Below, piece after piece: positions 7,576 through 16,359 of a stretch of 64,000 bases of DNA. This DNA comes from Pelagibius sp048268885. Lineage in GTDB: Bacteria; Pseudomonadota; Alphaproteobacteria; Kiloniellales; Kiloniellaceae. Below the pieces are notes generated by a model. The model saw only the letters and a program-made list of their open reading frames with translations. It was not told the DNA's origin and searched no databases. Location: contig JBLWUP010000011.1 of the NCBI GenBank assembly GCA_048268885.1, positions 73,769-137,768 on the forward strand, in the 5' to 3' direction. The position numbers were made by a program, and so were the translations under genes. Each line of letters starts with the position of its first letter. Within the stretch, counting starts at the first letter, position 1.

Positions 7576-10500
7576 ATGGATCTCATCAGGCTCGCGATTC
7601 AGCGGCCCACGGCGGTTGCCGCCGCGGTGCTCATCGTCCTGGCGCTTGGCCTCGTCGCCTTGCAGACCATCCCGATTCAGCTCACCCCCGACGTGCGCCG
7701 CCCCGTCTTGCAGGTCTACACCTCCTGGAGCGGGACCTCGCCGCTGGAGGTCGAGCGCGAGATCACCAACCGCCTGGAAGAGGAACTGGCCGGCGTCGAA
7801 GGCATGGTCGAGATGTCGAGCGATTCCGACCTCGGCCGCAGCCGCATCACCCTGGAGTTCAACGTCAGCCAGAACATGGACCGCGCCTTCATGCTGGTGT
7901 CCAACCGGCTGGGCAACGTCTCCGACCTGCCGGAGGAAGCGGGCGAGCCGAAGATCAGCACCTCGGGATCCGAGGACGTGCCGATCGCGCGCCTCGCCAT
8001 GACGCGCCTGCCGGGCAATACCCGCGATCTGGAAACCTACGGCGACCTGGTCGAGGACGTCATCGTCGACCGCCTGCAGCGGGTGCGCGGCGTGTCGCAG
8101 GTCGGCTATGCCGGCGGCAGCGCGCGCGAGCTGCAGGTGATCATCGCCCCGGCCGTGCTGGCCGGCTACGGCCTGACCGTGCCGAAGGTGCTGCAGACCC
8201 TGCGCGAGGCGAACATCTCACTGACCGCCGGCGCGGTGGAGGAGGGCAAGCGCCGCTACATCGTGCGCACCGATTCCGAAACCGCCACGGTGGAGAAGAT
8301 CCGCAGCATCGTCCTGCAGACGTCTTACGATCCCAACGGCGGCGGTTCGGGCGGCAACTCGGGCGGCGGGAGCGGGGGCGGACAGGACAGCGGGCGCGGC
8401 GGCGGCCGCCTGGCCGACGTCACCGTCGGCGACATCGCCGAGGTGCGCCTGGACTACAAGGAGCCGACCAGCAACCGACGCTTCAACGGCGAGCCGATGA
8501 TCCGTCTCAACGTGGTGCGCGACAGCGGCGCCAACGTCATCGAAACCATGGAGGGCCTGCGCCAGGCGATCGACACGCTGAACCAGGGGCCGCTGCGTTT
8601 CGAAGAGGTCGAGCTGGTGCTGTTCTACGACGAGACGCTCTACATCAATTCGGCCATCGACCTGGTCCAGCAGAACATCTTCGTCGGCGGCGCGCTGGCC
8701 GCGCTGATCCTGATCCTCTTCCTGCGCTCCTGGCGCGCCACCCTGGTGGTGGTGTTCTCGATCCCGATTTCGGTGATCGCCACCTTTGTCGCCATGGCAC
8801 TGGTCGGGCGCTCGCTGAACGTCATCTCCCTGGCCGGCATCGCCTTCGCCGTCGGCATGGTGGTCGATGCCGCGATCGTGGTGCTGGAGAACATCTTCCG
8901 CCTGCGCCAGGGCGGCGCGCCCTCGGTGGCGGCGGCGCGCGAAGGCGCCAAGCAGGTCTGGGGCGCCATTCTCGCCTCGGCGCTGACGACGGTGGTGGTC
9001 TTCATCCCGATCCTGCTGCTGGAGCTGCCGGCGGGCCAGCTGTTCCGCGACATCGCCGTGGCCATTTCGGTCTCGGTCATTCTGTCGCTGCTGGTCGCGG
9101 TCACCGTCATCCCGACGCTGGCCAATAAGATGCTGGGGCCCAACAAGATGCTGGGCTCAGCCAAGACGCCGGGTGACGGTGAGGGCGACTTCTCCAAGCG
9201 CTTTCATGTGCCGCTGATCGACCCCTTGGCGGGGCTCTTCGTGCGCGGCGTGCTGGGCAGCATCCGCTGGATGATTTCCAGCCGTGTCCTGGCCTTCACC
9301 GTGGTGGCGGTGATCTGCGGCGGCGCGGCTTTCGCCACCTACGCCTTCATGCCGAAGCTGGACTACCTGCCGGACGGCAACCGGAACTTCGTCTTCTCGC
9401 GCATCCAGCCGCCGCCGGGCTACAACCTCGACACCACCTTCGAGATCGCCGAGCGGATCGAATCGGCGATCCGGCCCTACTGGGTCTCGGAAGCCAAGGG
9501 CGATGCCGCCGGCGCGGCGGACCCGGCCGCCCCGCCGCAGATCGAGAACTTCTTTTTCGTCGCCCTGCGCGACATCATGTTCGTCGGCGCCAGCAGCGCC
9601 GAGATCGACCGCGCCGGGGAGCTGGTGCCGGTGCTGCGCGCGGCGATCAAAAACGCCGACCCCGGGACCAAGGGCTTCGTCTCCCAGTCGTCGATTTTCG
9701 GCCGTTCGATCGGCGGCTCGCGCGCCATCAGCCTGAACGTCACCGGGCCGGAGATCGACGGCATCCTGGAGGTCGCCAAGCACGCCGACCAGCTGCTGGA
9801 GCAGGCCTTCGCCGGCAAGGGCGAGGTGCAGACGCGTATCCTGCCGGGCCTGCAGCTCGGGGCGCCCGAGATTCGCGTGACGCCGGATCTGCGGCGCCTC
9901 GCCAAGGCCGGGCTTTCCGCGCGCGACCTGGCGACCAGCATCGACACCATGAACGACGGCACCCGGGTGGCCGAGGTGAACCTGGGCAGCCGGCGCATCG
10001 ACATCACCCTGATGGGTCCCAAGGGGCTGGTGCGCAACACCCAGGGGATCAATACCCTGCCCATCGTCACCGCGACCGGCCTGGTGGTGCCGGCCGAGTC
10101 CCTGGCGGACATCGAACTGACCAGCGGGCCGACGGAGATCCGTCACCTCGACCGCGAGCGCTCCGTGACCATCATCGTCACGCCGCCCAAGTCCATGCCC
10201 CTGCAGGACGCCATCGAGGTGGTGCGCAGTCAGGTGGTGACGCCCCTGGAAGAGGAATCGCTGGCGCCGGGCATGAAGCTGCGCCTCAGCGGCGCCGCCG
10301 ACGACCTTTCGGAAACCTGGGGCGCGCTGCAGCTCAACCTCGTCGTGGCGCTGATCATCGTCTACCTGGTGATCTCGGTGCTTTACGAGAGCCTGGTCTA
10401 TCCGCTGATCATCATGCTGTCGGTGCCGCTGGCGACGGCCGGCGGGCTGCTTGGCCTGTCGCTGCTGAACACCTATGTCCCCCAGCCGCTGGACATGCTG

Positions 10501-10875
10501 ACCATGCTGGGCTTCGTCATCCTCATCGGCATCGTGGTGAACAACGCCATTCTGCTGGTCGATCAGGCGCTGCAGAACAGCCGCAGCGGCATGGTCTCCT
10601 CCGAGGCCATCCTGCAGGCGACGCGCAACCGCATCCGGCCGATCTTCATGTCGAGCCTGACGTCGATCTTCGGACTCCTGCCGCTGGCGGTCTTCCCCGG
10701 CGCGGGCTCCGAGCTCTACCGCGGTCTTGGCTCCGTGGTGATCGGCGGCCTCAGCCTTTCCGCGCTGCTCACCCTGGCGATCATCCCGCCGCTGCTGTCG
10801 CTGCTGCTGCCCAAGGACGGCGCCAAGGGCGTCGCTAACAAAGAAGACCAGCCCTACCAGCTCGCCGCGCAGTGA
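7576..10875 (+). CDS. RND-family efflux transporter, inner-membrane permease
   Basis: 1099 residues, the usual length of an AcrB/MexB-like proton-driven RND pump. TM1 lies at the extreme N-terminus (RPTAVAAAVLIVLALGLVAL). There are two large periplasmic loops, and membrane blocks around residues 360-515 and 905-1080 with the typical GIAFAVGMVVDAAIVVLENI segment holding the proton-relay acidic residues, then LTMLGFVILIGIVVNNAILL. A Gly-Ser-Asn insertion (about residues 254-278) interrupts the first periplasmic loop. No membrane-fusion protein or outer-membrane factor is adjacent, so it must borrow partners or act with a simpler system. The substrate is unknown. Confidence 0.9.
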   Translation: MDLIRLAIQRPTAVAAAVLIVLALGLVALQTIPIQLTPDVRRPVLQVYTSWSGTSPLEVEREITNRLEEELAGVEGMVEMSSDSDLGRSRITLEFNVSQNMDRAFMLVSNRLGNVSDLPEEAGEPKISTSGSEDVPIARLAMTRLPGNTRDLETYGDLVEDVIVDRLQRVRGVSQVGYAGGSARELQVIIAPAVLAGYGLTVPKVLQTLREANISLTAGAVEEGKRRYIVRTDSETATVEKIRSIVLQTSYDPNGGGSGGNSGGGSGGGQDSGRGGGRLADVTVGDIAEVRLDYKEPTSNRRFNGEPMIRLNVVRDSGANVIETMEGLRQAIDTLNQGPLRFEEVELVLFYDETLYINSAIDLVQQNIFVGGALAALILILFLRSWRATLVVVFSIPISVIATFVAMALVGRSLNVISLAGIAFAVGMVVDAAIVVLENIFRLRQGGAPSVAAAREGAKQVWGAILASALTTVVVFIPILLLELPAGQLFRDIAVAISVSVILSLLVAVTVIPTLANKMLGPNKMLGSAKTPGDGEGDFSKRFHVPLIDPLAGLFVRGVLGSIRWMISSRVLAFTVVAVICGGAAFATYAFMPKLDYLPDGNRNFVFSRIQPPPGYNLDTTFEIAERIESAIRPYWVSEAKGDAAGAADPAAPPQIENFFFVALRDIMFVGASSAEIDRAGELVPVLRAAIKNADPGTKGFVSQSSIFGRSIGGSRAISLNVTGPEIDGILEVAKHADQLLEQAFAGKGEVQTRILPGLQLGAPEIRVTPDLRRLAKAGLSARDLATSIDTMNDGTRVAEVNLGSRRIDITLMGPKGLVRNTQGINTLPIVTATGLVVPAESLADIELTSGPTEIRHLDRERSVTIIVTPPKSMPLQDAIEVVRSQVVTPLEEESLAPGMKLRLSGAADDLSETWGALQLNLVVALIIVYLVISVLYESLVYPLIIMLSVPLATAGGLLGLSLLNTYVPQPLDMLTMLGFVILIGIVVNNAILLVDQALQNSRSGMVSSEAILQATRNRIRPIFMSSLTSIFGLLPLAVFPGAGSELYRGLGSVVIGGLSLSALLTLAIIPPLLSLLLPKDGAKGVANKEDQPYQLAAQ

Positions 10876-10893
10876 TCCGCGGGCCGCAACCGG

Positions 10894-11430
10894 CTACTCC
10901 ACCCACAGTTCGCGTCGCATGAGCGCGTCGCCGCAGACGACGGTACCACTGACGTTGCCTAGCATGCCGTCGCTCAGCGCCTGCACCATCCAGGCTTCGG
11001 CATAGGCCTCGGGCAGAGGGTAGGGCGCGGCGAGCCCCTGGCGCCCGGCCGGCGCGAAGCCAAAGCGCGTGTAGTAGGCCGGATCTCCCAGCACGAAGAC
11101 CAGCGCCACGCCGTCTTTCCTCAAGTGGTCGAGGCCCGCCTTCACGAGCGCGCCGCCGACGCCCTTGCGTTGCGCCTCCGGCGCGACGGCCAGGGGCGCG
11201 AGGATGGCGGCGGGCAGCTCGCTGTCCGGGTCTGTGAGACGCGCGTGGGAAAAAAGCACGTGGCCCAGCGCCCGGCCGTCCTCCTCGGCCAGCAGAGATA
11301 GCGCCGGCTGCGCGCTCGGGTCGGCCAGGAGGTCGCGGGTCAGCTCGGCTTCTTCCGCCTGGCCGAAGGCCGCCCGGTGAACCTGCAGGATCGCCGGCAG
11401 GTCGTCCGCTGACGTTTGGCGAACCCGCAT
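10894..11430 (-). CDS. GNAT-family N-acetyltransferase (YhbS-like)
   Basis: 178 residues with a single GNAT fold. The acetyl-CoA site is visible as LAPLAVAPEAQRKGVGGALVKAGL (motif A Q/RxxGxG/A form), with the C-terminal GDPAYYTRFGF motif typical of the COG3153/YhbS group. The substrate is unknown. It runs convergently with the RND gene and sits 4 bp upstream, in transcription terms, of the LacI regulator's stop, so it may be distal in a read-through arrangement. A 16-bp tandem duplication (11427-11458) overlaps its start codon. Confidence 0.85.
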   Translation of the reverse strand: MRVRQTSADDLPAILQVHRAAFGQAEEAELTRDLLADPSAQPALSLLAEEDGRALGHVLFSHARLTDPDSELPAAILAPLAVAPEAQRKGVGGALVKAGLDHLRKDGVALVFVLGDPAYYTRFGFAPAGRQGLAAPYPLPEAYAEAWMVQALSDGMLGNVSGTVVCGDALMRRELWVE

Positions 11431-11458
11431 GGCCTTACCGCCGCATGGCTTTACCGCC
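11427..11458. repeat. 16-bp tandem duplication at the LacI stop / GNAT start
   Basis: CGCATGGCCTTACCGC (11427-11442) is followed directly by CGCATGGCTTTACCGC (11443-11458), one mismatch. It duplicates the LacI-gene stop region (TTA on the plus strand) and the GNAT start codon. Confidence 0.85.
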
Positions 11459-12529
11459 GCCGGGTCGCTTGCCGGGCCGTCCGCCGGGGCGCGCCGTCGA
11501 CTGGCGCACCACCAGCTTGGCTTCCATGGCGATGTGGTCGCGGGTGCTGAGCCCCTCGATGCGGGCGACCAGGAAGTCCCCGGCCAGGGTGCAGATGTCC
11601 TCCACCGGCACGTGGATGGTGGTGAGCGCCGGGGCGATGTTGGCCGCCAGCTCGATGTCGTCGAAGCCGGCCACTGAGAGATCGCCGGGCACGCTGAGCC
11701 CGGACTGCTGCGCCTCGAGGATGACGCCGATCGCCAGCAGGTCGTTGCCGCCGATGACGGCGGTGGGCTGCGGGCCGGGCGAGGAAAGCAGTTCGCGCAG
11801 GCCGTCGCGCCCGTCGCTGAGGGAATAGGGCCGCTCCACCAGGCGGGCGGGCGGCAGGTCCAGGCCGCGCGCCTTCAGGGCCGCCTTCACGCCCTTGATG
11901 CGGTTGCGCGCCCGGTCGTTGCCGCTGGTGATGCCGCCGACCATGGCGATGTCCGTGTGGCCGAGGTCGAGCAGGTAGTCGGCCAGCGCCCGCCCGGCCG
12001 CCGCGTTGTCGAAGCCGCAGCAGGGGTGCGGCGCGGCGGCGTCGTAGACCCAGGTGTTGATGTAGGGGAGGCCCTTGCGCTGCAGCAGGGCGTAGACCTC
12101 CGGCAGGTGGCTGTCGCCCTGCAGCATGATGGCGTCGATGCCACGCTCCACCATGGTGCGCACCTGCTTCAGTTCGCGCGCCGGCTCGTAGTTGGAGGAG
12201 GCGACCAGCAGGCCGTAGCCGGACTGCTCCAGGCGGGTCTCCAGGGCCTGGATGCCCTTGGCGAAGATCGGGTTGTCCAGGGCCGCGGTCACCGCGCCGA
12301 CGGTGCGCGAGCGGCGCGAGGCCAGGGCGCGGGCGGCGGCGTGCGGGACGTAGCCGAGGGCGGCCACCGCCTCGGTGACCTTGGCCTCGGTCTCGCGGTT
12401 CACCTTGCCCTGGGCGTTGAGGACCCGGCTGACCGTTGCCGTGGAGACGCCCGCCTGCTGGGCCACGTCTTTCAGGGTGACGGCCGGCTGCGCGTTGCGT
12501 TTGCTGCGTTTCTGTAAGCGCTTGCTCAA
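11435..12529 (-). CDS. LacI/GalR-family transcriptional regulator
   Basis: About 364 residues. The N-terminal helix-turn-helix with hinge reads TLKDVAQQAGVSTATVSRVLN and is followed by a periplasmic-binding-like effector domain (GYGLLVASSNY, GGNDLLAIG, LSVAGFDDIELA), so it should bind a small-molecule inducer. The start is uncertain: TTG at 12529 has GGGGGAG five bases upstream, while an in-frame TTG at 12562 has no ribosome site. It is divergent from the TRAP operon, and two matching LacI-type palindromes (12690 and 16312) flank the TRAP genes, so it is the likely local repressor of both units. Confidence 0.9.
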   Translation of the reverse strand: MSKRLQKRSKRNAQPAVTLKDVAQQAGVSTATVSRVLNAQGKVNRETEAKVTEAVAALGYVPHAAARALASRRSRTVGAVTAALDNPIFAKGIQALETRLEQSGYGLLVASSNYEPARELKQVRTMVERGIDAIMLQGDSHLPEVYALLQRKGLPYINTWVYDAAAPHPCCGFDNAAAGRALADYLLDLGHTDIAMVGGITSGNDRARNRIKGVKAALKARGLDLPPARLVERPYSLSDGRDGLRELLSSPGPQPTAVIGGNDLLAIGVILEAQQSGLSVPGDLSVAGFDDIELAANIAPALTTIHVPVEDICTLAGDFLVARIEGLSTRDHIAMEAKLVVRQSTARPGGRPGKRPGGGKAMRR

Positions 12530-12647
12530 GCCCGCTCCCCCGGCGGGGGCCGCCGGCCCCAAAGGTTTTGCTTATGGTTGCGGCCATTTTTTCCCAAGGC
12601 TTCTGCGGGGTCAACCAAGCTGAAGGCGAGAGGGTCGCGATTCTCAG

Positions 12648-12703
12648 TTGACAAGACTGGGCGGCTTTTCGTTACACTGGCCTCAACAATGTAAACGCTT
12701 ACT
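12648..12703 (+). promoter_or_regulatory. Promoter and LacI-type operator of the TRAP operon
   Basis: TTGACA at 12648-12653 is followed by weak -10 candidates (GTTACA at 17 bp, TACACT at 19 bp). TGTAAACGCTTAC at 12690-12702 is a LacI-family operator with the usual central CG, placed over the expected transcript start, consistent with repression. The same site recurs at 16312. Confidence 0.7.
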
Positions 12704-12792
12704 TCGCATTGCGCGGGGAGGCGGAAAACAACGCGGCGCCTTTACGAGACCCGGACGAGACCCCGGGCGGGGCGCGGCACCAGGGAGGGGAA

Positions 12793-13065
12793 ATGCCGTT
12801 GGGATCCCCAAAGAAGCCGATTGTCGACGCCGTGAGCGCGCGCCGCGCGCGCTGGCTGCTCGGCATCTGCATCGCGCTCTTCGCCCTCTTTTGCGCCAAC
12901 GTGCTGCTCGGCAAGGCGCAGATCGTCTTCGGCGTCGACGTCGCTTTCCTGCTGCCGGACGTCCCGGAATTCCTGCTGCTGCTGTTCTCGGCGCTGTTCT
13001 TCACGCTGGCCGCCCTGGCGCGGGAAAAGGCGGTGGGGTCGCGCGACGGCGAAGAAGCCGGCTAG
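12793..13065 (+). CDS. Small two-helix membrane protein preceding the TRAP genes
   Basis: 90 residues with two strongly hydrophobic stretches (LLGICIALFALFCANVLLG and FLLLLFSALFFTLAALA) and short charged ends. I do not recognise a family. The ATG at 12793 has GGGAGGGG just upstream. It is the first gene after the LacI operator and lies 73 bp before the TRAP solute-binding gene, so it is co-transcribed with the transporter and may be an accessory membrane subunit; that role is an inference. Confidence 0.65.
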   Translation: MPLGSPKKPIVDAVSARRARWLLGICIALFALFCANVLLGKAQIVFGVDVAFLLPDVPEFLLLLFSALFFTLAALAREKAVGSRDGEEAG

Positions 13066-13138
13066 GCCATCGCCGGCGAGATCGGCCAGGTTTCAACAAC
13101 AAACGACAAACGACAATCACCAAGAACGGGAGGACACT

Positions 13139-14293
13139 ATGGACAAGAAGAAGGAGTTGGCGTCGGTTGCCATGCCGCAACGCCGCGCGTTTTTCCGGGC
13201 GGCAAAGCGCTACGGCGCCACCACGGCCCTGGTTGCCCTGGGCGCCAACAGCCTGACCAGCGAGGCCGCGCTGGCGCAGACCGCGGCGGAGGAAAAGGAG
13301 CGTCAGGCGGCGGCGAAGGAGACCATGACCATCGCCACGGCCTATCGGATCGGCACCACGCGCTCCTATCCGATCATGCAGCTGAACTTCAAGGAGAACA
13401 TCCAGAACCTGACCAACGGCCATGTCTACGTGAAGCTGGCCCCGGGCGGGCAACTGGGCGTCGGCACCAAGCTGGTCGAAAAGGTGCAGGCCGGCACCAT
13501 CCAGGCGGCGCAGCACTCGCTGTCCAACTTCGCGCCCTTCGCGCCGGCGGTCGACCTGATCAACATTCCCTACTGGGTCGGCCCCAACCAGAAGTTCGTG
13601 AACCTGGTCACCTCCGATGCCTGGAAGCAGGAAGTCGACAGCCGGGTCGAGGCCAAGGGCTTCAAGCCGCTGTTCTACTTCTGCATCGACCCGCGCACCA
13701 CGGCGATCCGCCGCGGCATCGACGGGCCGGTCAGGACGCCGGAAGACCTGCAGGGCATCAAGTTCCGCGTGCCGGGCTCCAAGATCCTGCAGCAGTACTA
13801 CCGCCTGATCGGCGCCAATCCGACCCCGGTGGCCTGGGGCGAGACCGCCTCGGCGATCAAGCAGGGCGTGGCCGACGCGCTGGACCCGGCGGTCGAGGCG
13901 CTCTACGCCTTCGGCTTCAAGGATATCCTCTCCTGGATCACCTTCAACGCGCCGGTGCCCGACAGCCAGGTCTACTCCTGCAATCTGGAATGGCTGAACG
14001 GTCTGCCGGGCGAGGTGCGCGACGGCATCATGTTCGCCAGCGAGGTCACCTTCCAGCAGAACCTGGCCCAGGTGCCGGCCTCGCGCGCCTTTGCCATGGC
14101 CGAGATGGCCAGGGCCGGCGTGCAGTACTACGTGCCGACGGACGACGAGATCGCCGCCTGGGCGGCGGCTGGCGGCCACCAGCGTTCCGAGTGGGACGAC
14201 TGGAAGAAGGAGCTCGGTGGCTCGATCGAGACCTTCAACAAGCTGCTCGATGCCGCCAATACCGACGGCATGTACCGCGTCCATGACGTCTGA
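13139..14293 (+). CDS. TRAP transporter substrate-binding protein (DctP family)
   Basis: 384 residues. The N-terminus (PQRRAFFRAAKRYGATTALVAL) looks like a twin-arginine signal, then AQTAAEE marks likely cleavage. The mature part has DctP-family landmarks: YPIMQLNFKENI, the GTIQAAQHSLSNF region, GIKFRVPGSKILQQYY with the conserved Arg that usually salt-bridges an acidic group of the ligand, and PTPVAWGETASAIKQGVADALD. It should capture an anionic ligand in the periplasm for the DctQ/DctM pair that follows at 84 bp. Neighbouring enzymes suggest a C3 sulfonate or polyol acid, see findings. Confidence 0.9.
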   Translation: MDKKKELASVAMPQRRAFFRAAKRYGATTALVALGANSLTSEAALAQTAAEEKERQAAAKETMTIATAYRIGTTRSYPIMQLNFKENIQNLTNGHVYVKLAPGGQLGVGTKLVEKVQAGTIQAAQHSLSNFAPFAPAVDLINIPYWVGPNQKFVNLVTSDAWKQEVDSRVEAKGFKPLFYFCIDPRTTAIRRGIDGPVRTPEDLQGIKFRVPGSKILQQYYRLIGANPTPVAWGETASAIKQGVADALDPAVEALYAFGFKDILSWITFNAPVPDSQVYSCNLEWLNGLPGEVRDGIMFASEVTFQQNLAQVPASRAFAMAEMARAGVQYYVPTDDEIAAWAAAGGHQRSEWDDWKKELGGSIETFNKLLDAANTDGMYRVHDV

Positions 14294-14376
14294 CCGGGCA
14301 GGGCAAGTGCAGTCCTGTCCGACCGAGGGGGCGGCCCGCGCCGCCCCCTCGCGTCTCTCCTGGAAAGAGGCCGCCC

Positions 14377-14892
14377 ATGCGTGAGGCCGTGAAATGGCTG
14401 GACGAGAACGCGGAGCGCTGGATGCTCCTGTTTCTCTACAGCTTCATCGTGCTGGTTATCGCCATCGAGGTGATCCGGCGCTTCGTGCTGATGTACTCCT
14501 CGGTCTGGGGCGAGGAGACGGCGCGCTACGCCTTCATCTACCTGGTGTGGATCGGCGCCGCCGTGGCGGTGCGCGACCGCGCCCACATCCGCATCGACGT
14601 GATCACCCATCTGCTGCCGCCGCGCGGCGCGGCCGTGATCTACCTGCTGGCCGACCTGCTGACGGTGGTCCTCGCCTGCCTCGCCATCTACTGGTCGCTC
14701 GACCCGGTGCTGGTGTCCTGGCGGTTCGACAACGTGACCGACGGCCTGCGCATCGTGCGCGTGTGGTTCCTCATCGCCGTGCCCTTCGGTTTCTCCATCA
14801 TGCTGCTGCGCCTCGGCCAGTCGATCTGGCGCGACATCGGTGATCTGCGCGAAGGCCGTCCGCATTTCGCCGGCCGCAAGCTGTTCGACTGA
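14377..14892 (+). CDS. TRAP transporter small permease (DctQ family)
   Basis: 171 residues with four predicted membrane helices: FLYSFIVLVIAIEVIRRF, YAFIYLVWIGAAVAVRDRAHIRID, VIYLLADLLTVVLACLAIYW and a C-terminal VWFLIAVPFGFSIMLLRLG. The motif RDRAHIRIDV between helices is typical of DctQ. It forms the membrane complex with the large permease encoded 14 bp downstream and belongs to the operon starting at 12793. Confidence 0.9.
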   Translation: MREAVKWLDENAERWMLLFLYSFIVLVIAIEVIRRFVLMYSSVWGEETARYAFIYLVWIGAAVAVRDRAHIRIDVITHLLPPRGAAVIYLLADLLTVVLACLAIYWSLDPVLVSWRFDNVTDGLRIVRVWFLIAVPFGFSIMLLRLGQSIWRDIGDLREGRPHFAGRKLFD

Positions 14893-14906
14893 GCGGGGCG
14901 CGACCA

Positions 14907-16220
14907 ATGTATCAACTCTACGGAATCCCCGAGGCCTCCACCGAACTGGGCTGGGAGGTCGGCCTGCCGCTGCTGGCCATCGTCGTGCTGCTCTGCCTCG
15001 CCGTGCCGGTCTGGGTGGCGCTGGGCTTCGGCGCCATCGGCCTGCTGGTGATGACCGACGTGCTGCCGCTGACGCTTTTCGGCGAAGCGCTGTTCTCCGG
15101 CATCGACACCTTCGCCCTCATCGCCATCCCGCTGTTCATCCTGACCGGCGACGTGCTGGTGCGCTCCGGCCTTTCCGACAAGCTGCTCGACGTGGCCGAG
15201 GCGACCATGGGCAGCCTGAAGACCGGTTTCGGCACCTCGACCATTCTCGGCTGCGGCTTTTTCGCCTGCATCTCCGGCTCGGACGCCGCCGGCGCGGCGG
15301 CGGTGGGGCGCATCACCTACGCGCGGCTGGTCGACGCCGGCTATCCCCGGCCCTACGCCTGCGCCCTGGTGGCTTCCGGCGCCTGCACCGGCATTCTCAT
15401 CCCGCCCTCCATCGCCTACATCATCATCGGCCTCATCCTCGGCATCTCGGCCTCGACCCTGTTCCTGGCGGCCGCCATCCCCGGCGTGATGATCATGGTC
15501 TCCATCATGCTGACCAACATCGTCATCAACCGGCGCCACGGCTACGAGGCCTCGGACCTTGCCTTCTCCTTCCAGCGCTGGCTGCGCGCGGTCTGGGTCG
15601 GCAAGTACGCCTTGATGATCCCCGTCATCATCCTGGGCGGCATCTACTCCGGCGTCTTCACGCCGACCGAGGCGGCGGCGGTCGCCGTGGTCACCACCAT
15701 CACCATCGGCCTGCTGCAGGGGACGCTGACCCTCGACGACTTCCCGAAGATGCTGCTCAGCTCGGCCAAGGTGAACGGCGTCATCGTGCCGATCATCGCC
15801 TTCGCCCTGCCGCTGGCCCAGGCGCTGGCCGCGCTGGAGGTGCCGCAGACCTTCGTGCAGTCGATCACCGCGGTGACCGACGATCCGACGCTCATCGTCC
15901 TGCTCATGCTCGGCATCTTCATTCTTGCCGGCTGCGTCATGGAGACCACGCCCAACATCGTCATCCTGGCGCCCATCATGCTGCCCCTGGCCGAGAACAT
16001 CGGCATGGACGAGATCCACTTCTGTATCTTCATGGTGACGTCGCTGGGCGTCGGCTTCGTCACGCCGCCCTTGGGGCTCAACCTCTTCGTGCTGGCCGGG
16101 CTGACCGGGGAACCGGTCATGGGCATCGCCCGGCGCGCGATTCCCTATGTGCTGGCCATGCTGACCGTGGTGCTGCTGCTCGCCTTCGTGCCGGCGCTGT
16201 CGCTCTGGGCCATCTATTGA
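14907..16220 (+). CDS. TRAP transporter large permease (DctM family)
   Basis: 437 residues and about 12 hydrophobic segments, consistent with a DctM sodium-coupled transport subunit. Landmarks are SGSDAAGAAAVGRITYARL, CTGILIPPSIAYIIIGL, FTPTEAAAVAVV and SLGVGFVTPPLGLNLFVLAGL. It is the last gene of the first unit; the next operon begins after a 139-bp gap that carries its own promoter and operator, so transport and catabolic genes form two units under one regulator. Confidence 0.92.
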   Translation: MYQLYGIPEASTELGWEVGLPLLAIVVLLCLAVPVWVALGFGAIGLLVMTDVLPLTLFGEALFSGIDTFALIAIPLFILTGDVLVRSGLSDKLLDVAEATMGSLKTGFGTSTILGCGFFACISGSDAAGAAAVGRITYARLVDAGYPRPYACALVASGACTGILIPPSIAYIIIGLILGISASTLFLAAAIPGVMIMVSIMLTNIVINRRHGYEASDLAFSFQRWLRAVWVGKYALMIPVIILGGIYSGVFTPTEAAAVAVVTTITIGLLQGTLTLDDFPKMLLSSAKVNGVIVPIIAFALPLAQALAALEVPQTFVQSITAVTDDPTLIVLLMLGIFILAGCVMETTPNIVILAPIMLPLAENIGMDEIHFCIFMVTSLGVGFVTPPLGLNLFVLAGLTGEPVMGIARRAIPYVLAMLTVVLLLAFVPALSLWAIY

Positions 16221-16281
16221 GAAAACCCGCCGCCGCGCCCTGTTTTTTGCCCTGAGTCTCGGCGCAACGACATGGAATCCC

Positions 16282-16325
16282 TTGTCTGTCGGCGGGGCCT
16301 GACACATAATATGTAAACGCTTACA
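16282..16325 (+). promoter_or_regulatory. Promoter with overlapping LacI-type operator
   Basis: TTGTCT (16282-16287), 17 bp, CATAAT (16305-16310) make a plausible sigma70 promoter. TGTAAACGCTTACA (16312-16325) directly downstream is a near-perfect LacI-family palindrome, identical over 13 bp to the operator upstream of the TRAP operon. Binding here would block the transcript start. Confidence 0.8.
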
Positions 16326-16359
16326 TGGAATCAGCGAAGGACCGGGTGAGGCATCGAAG

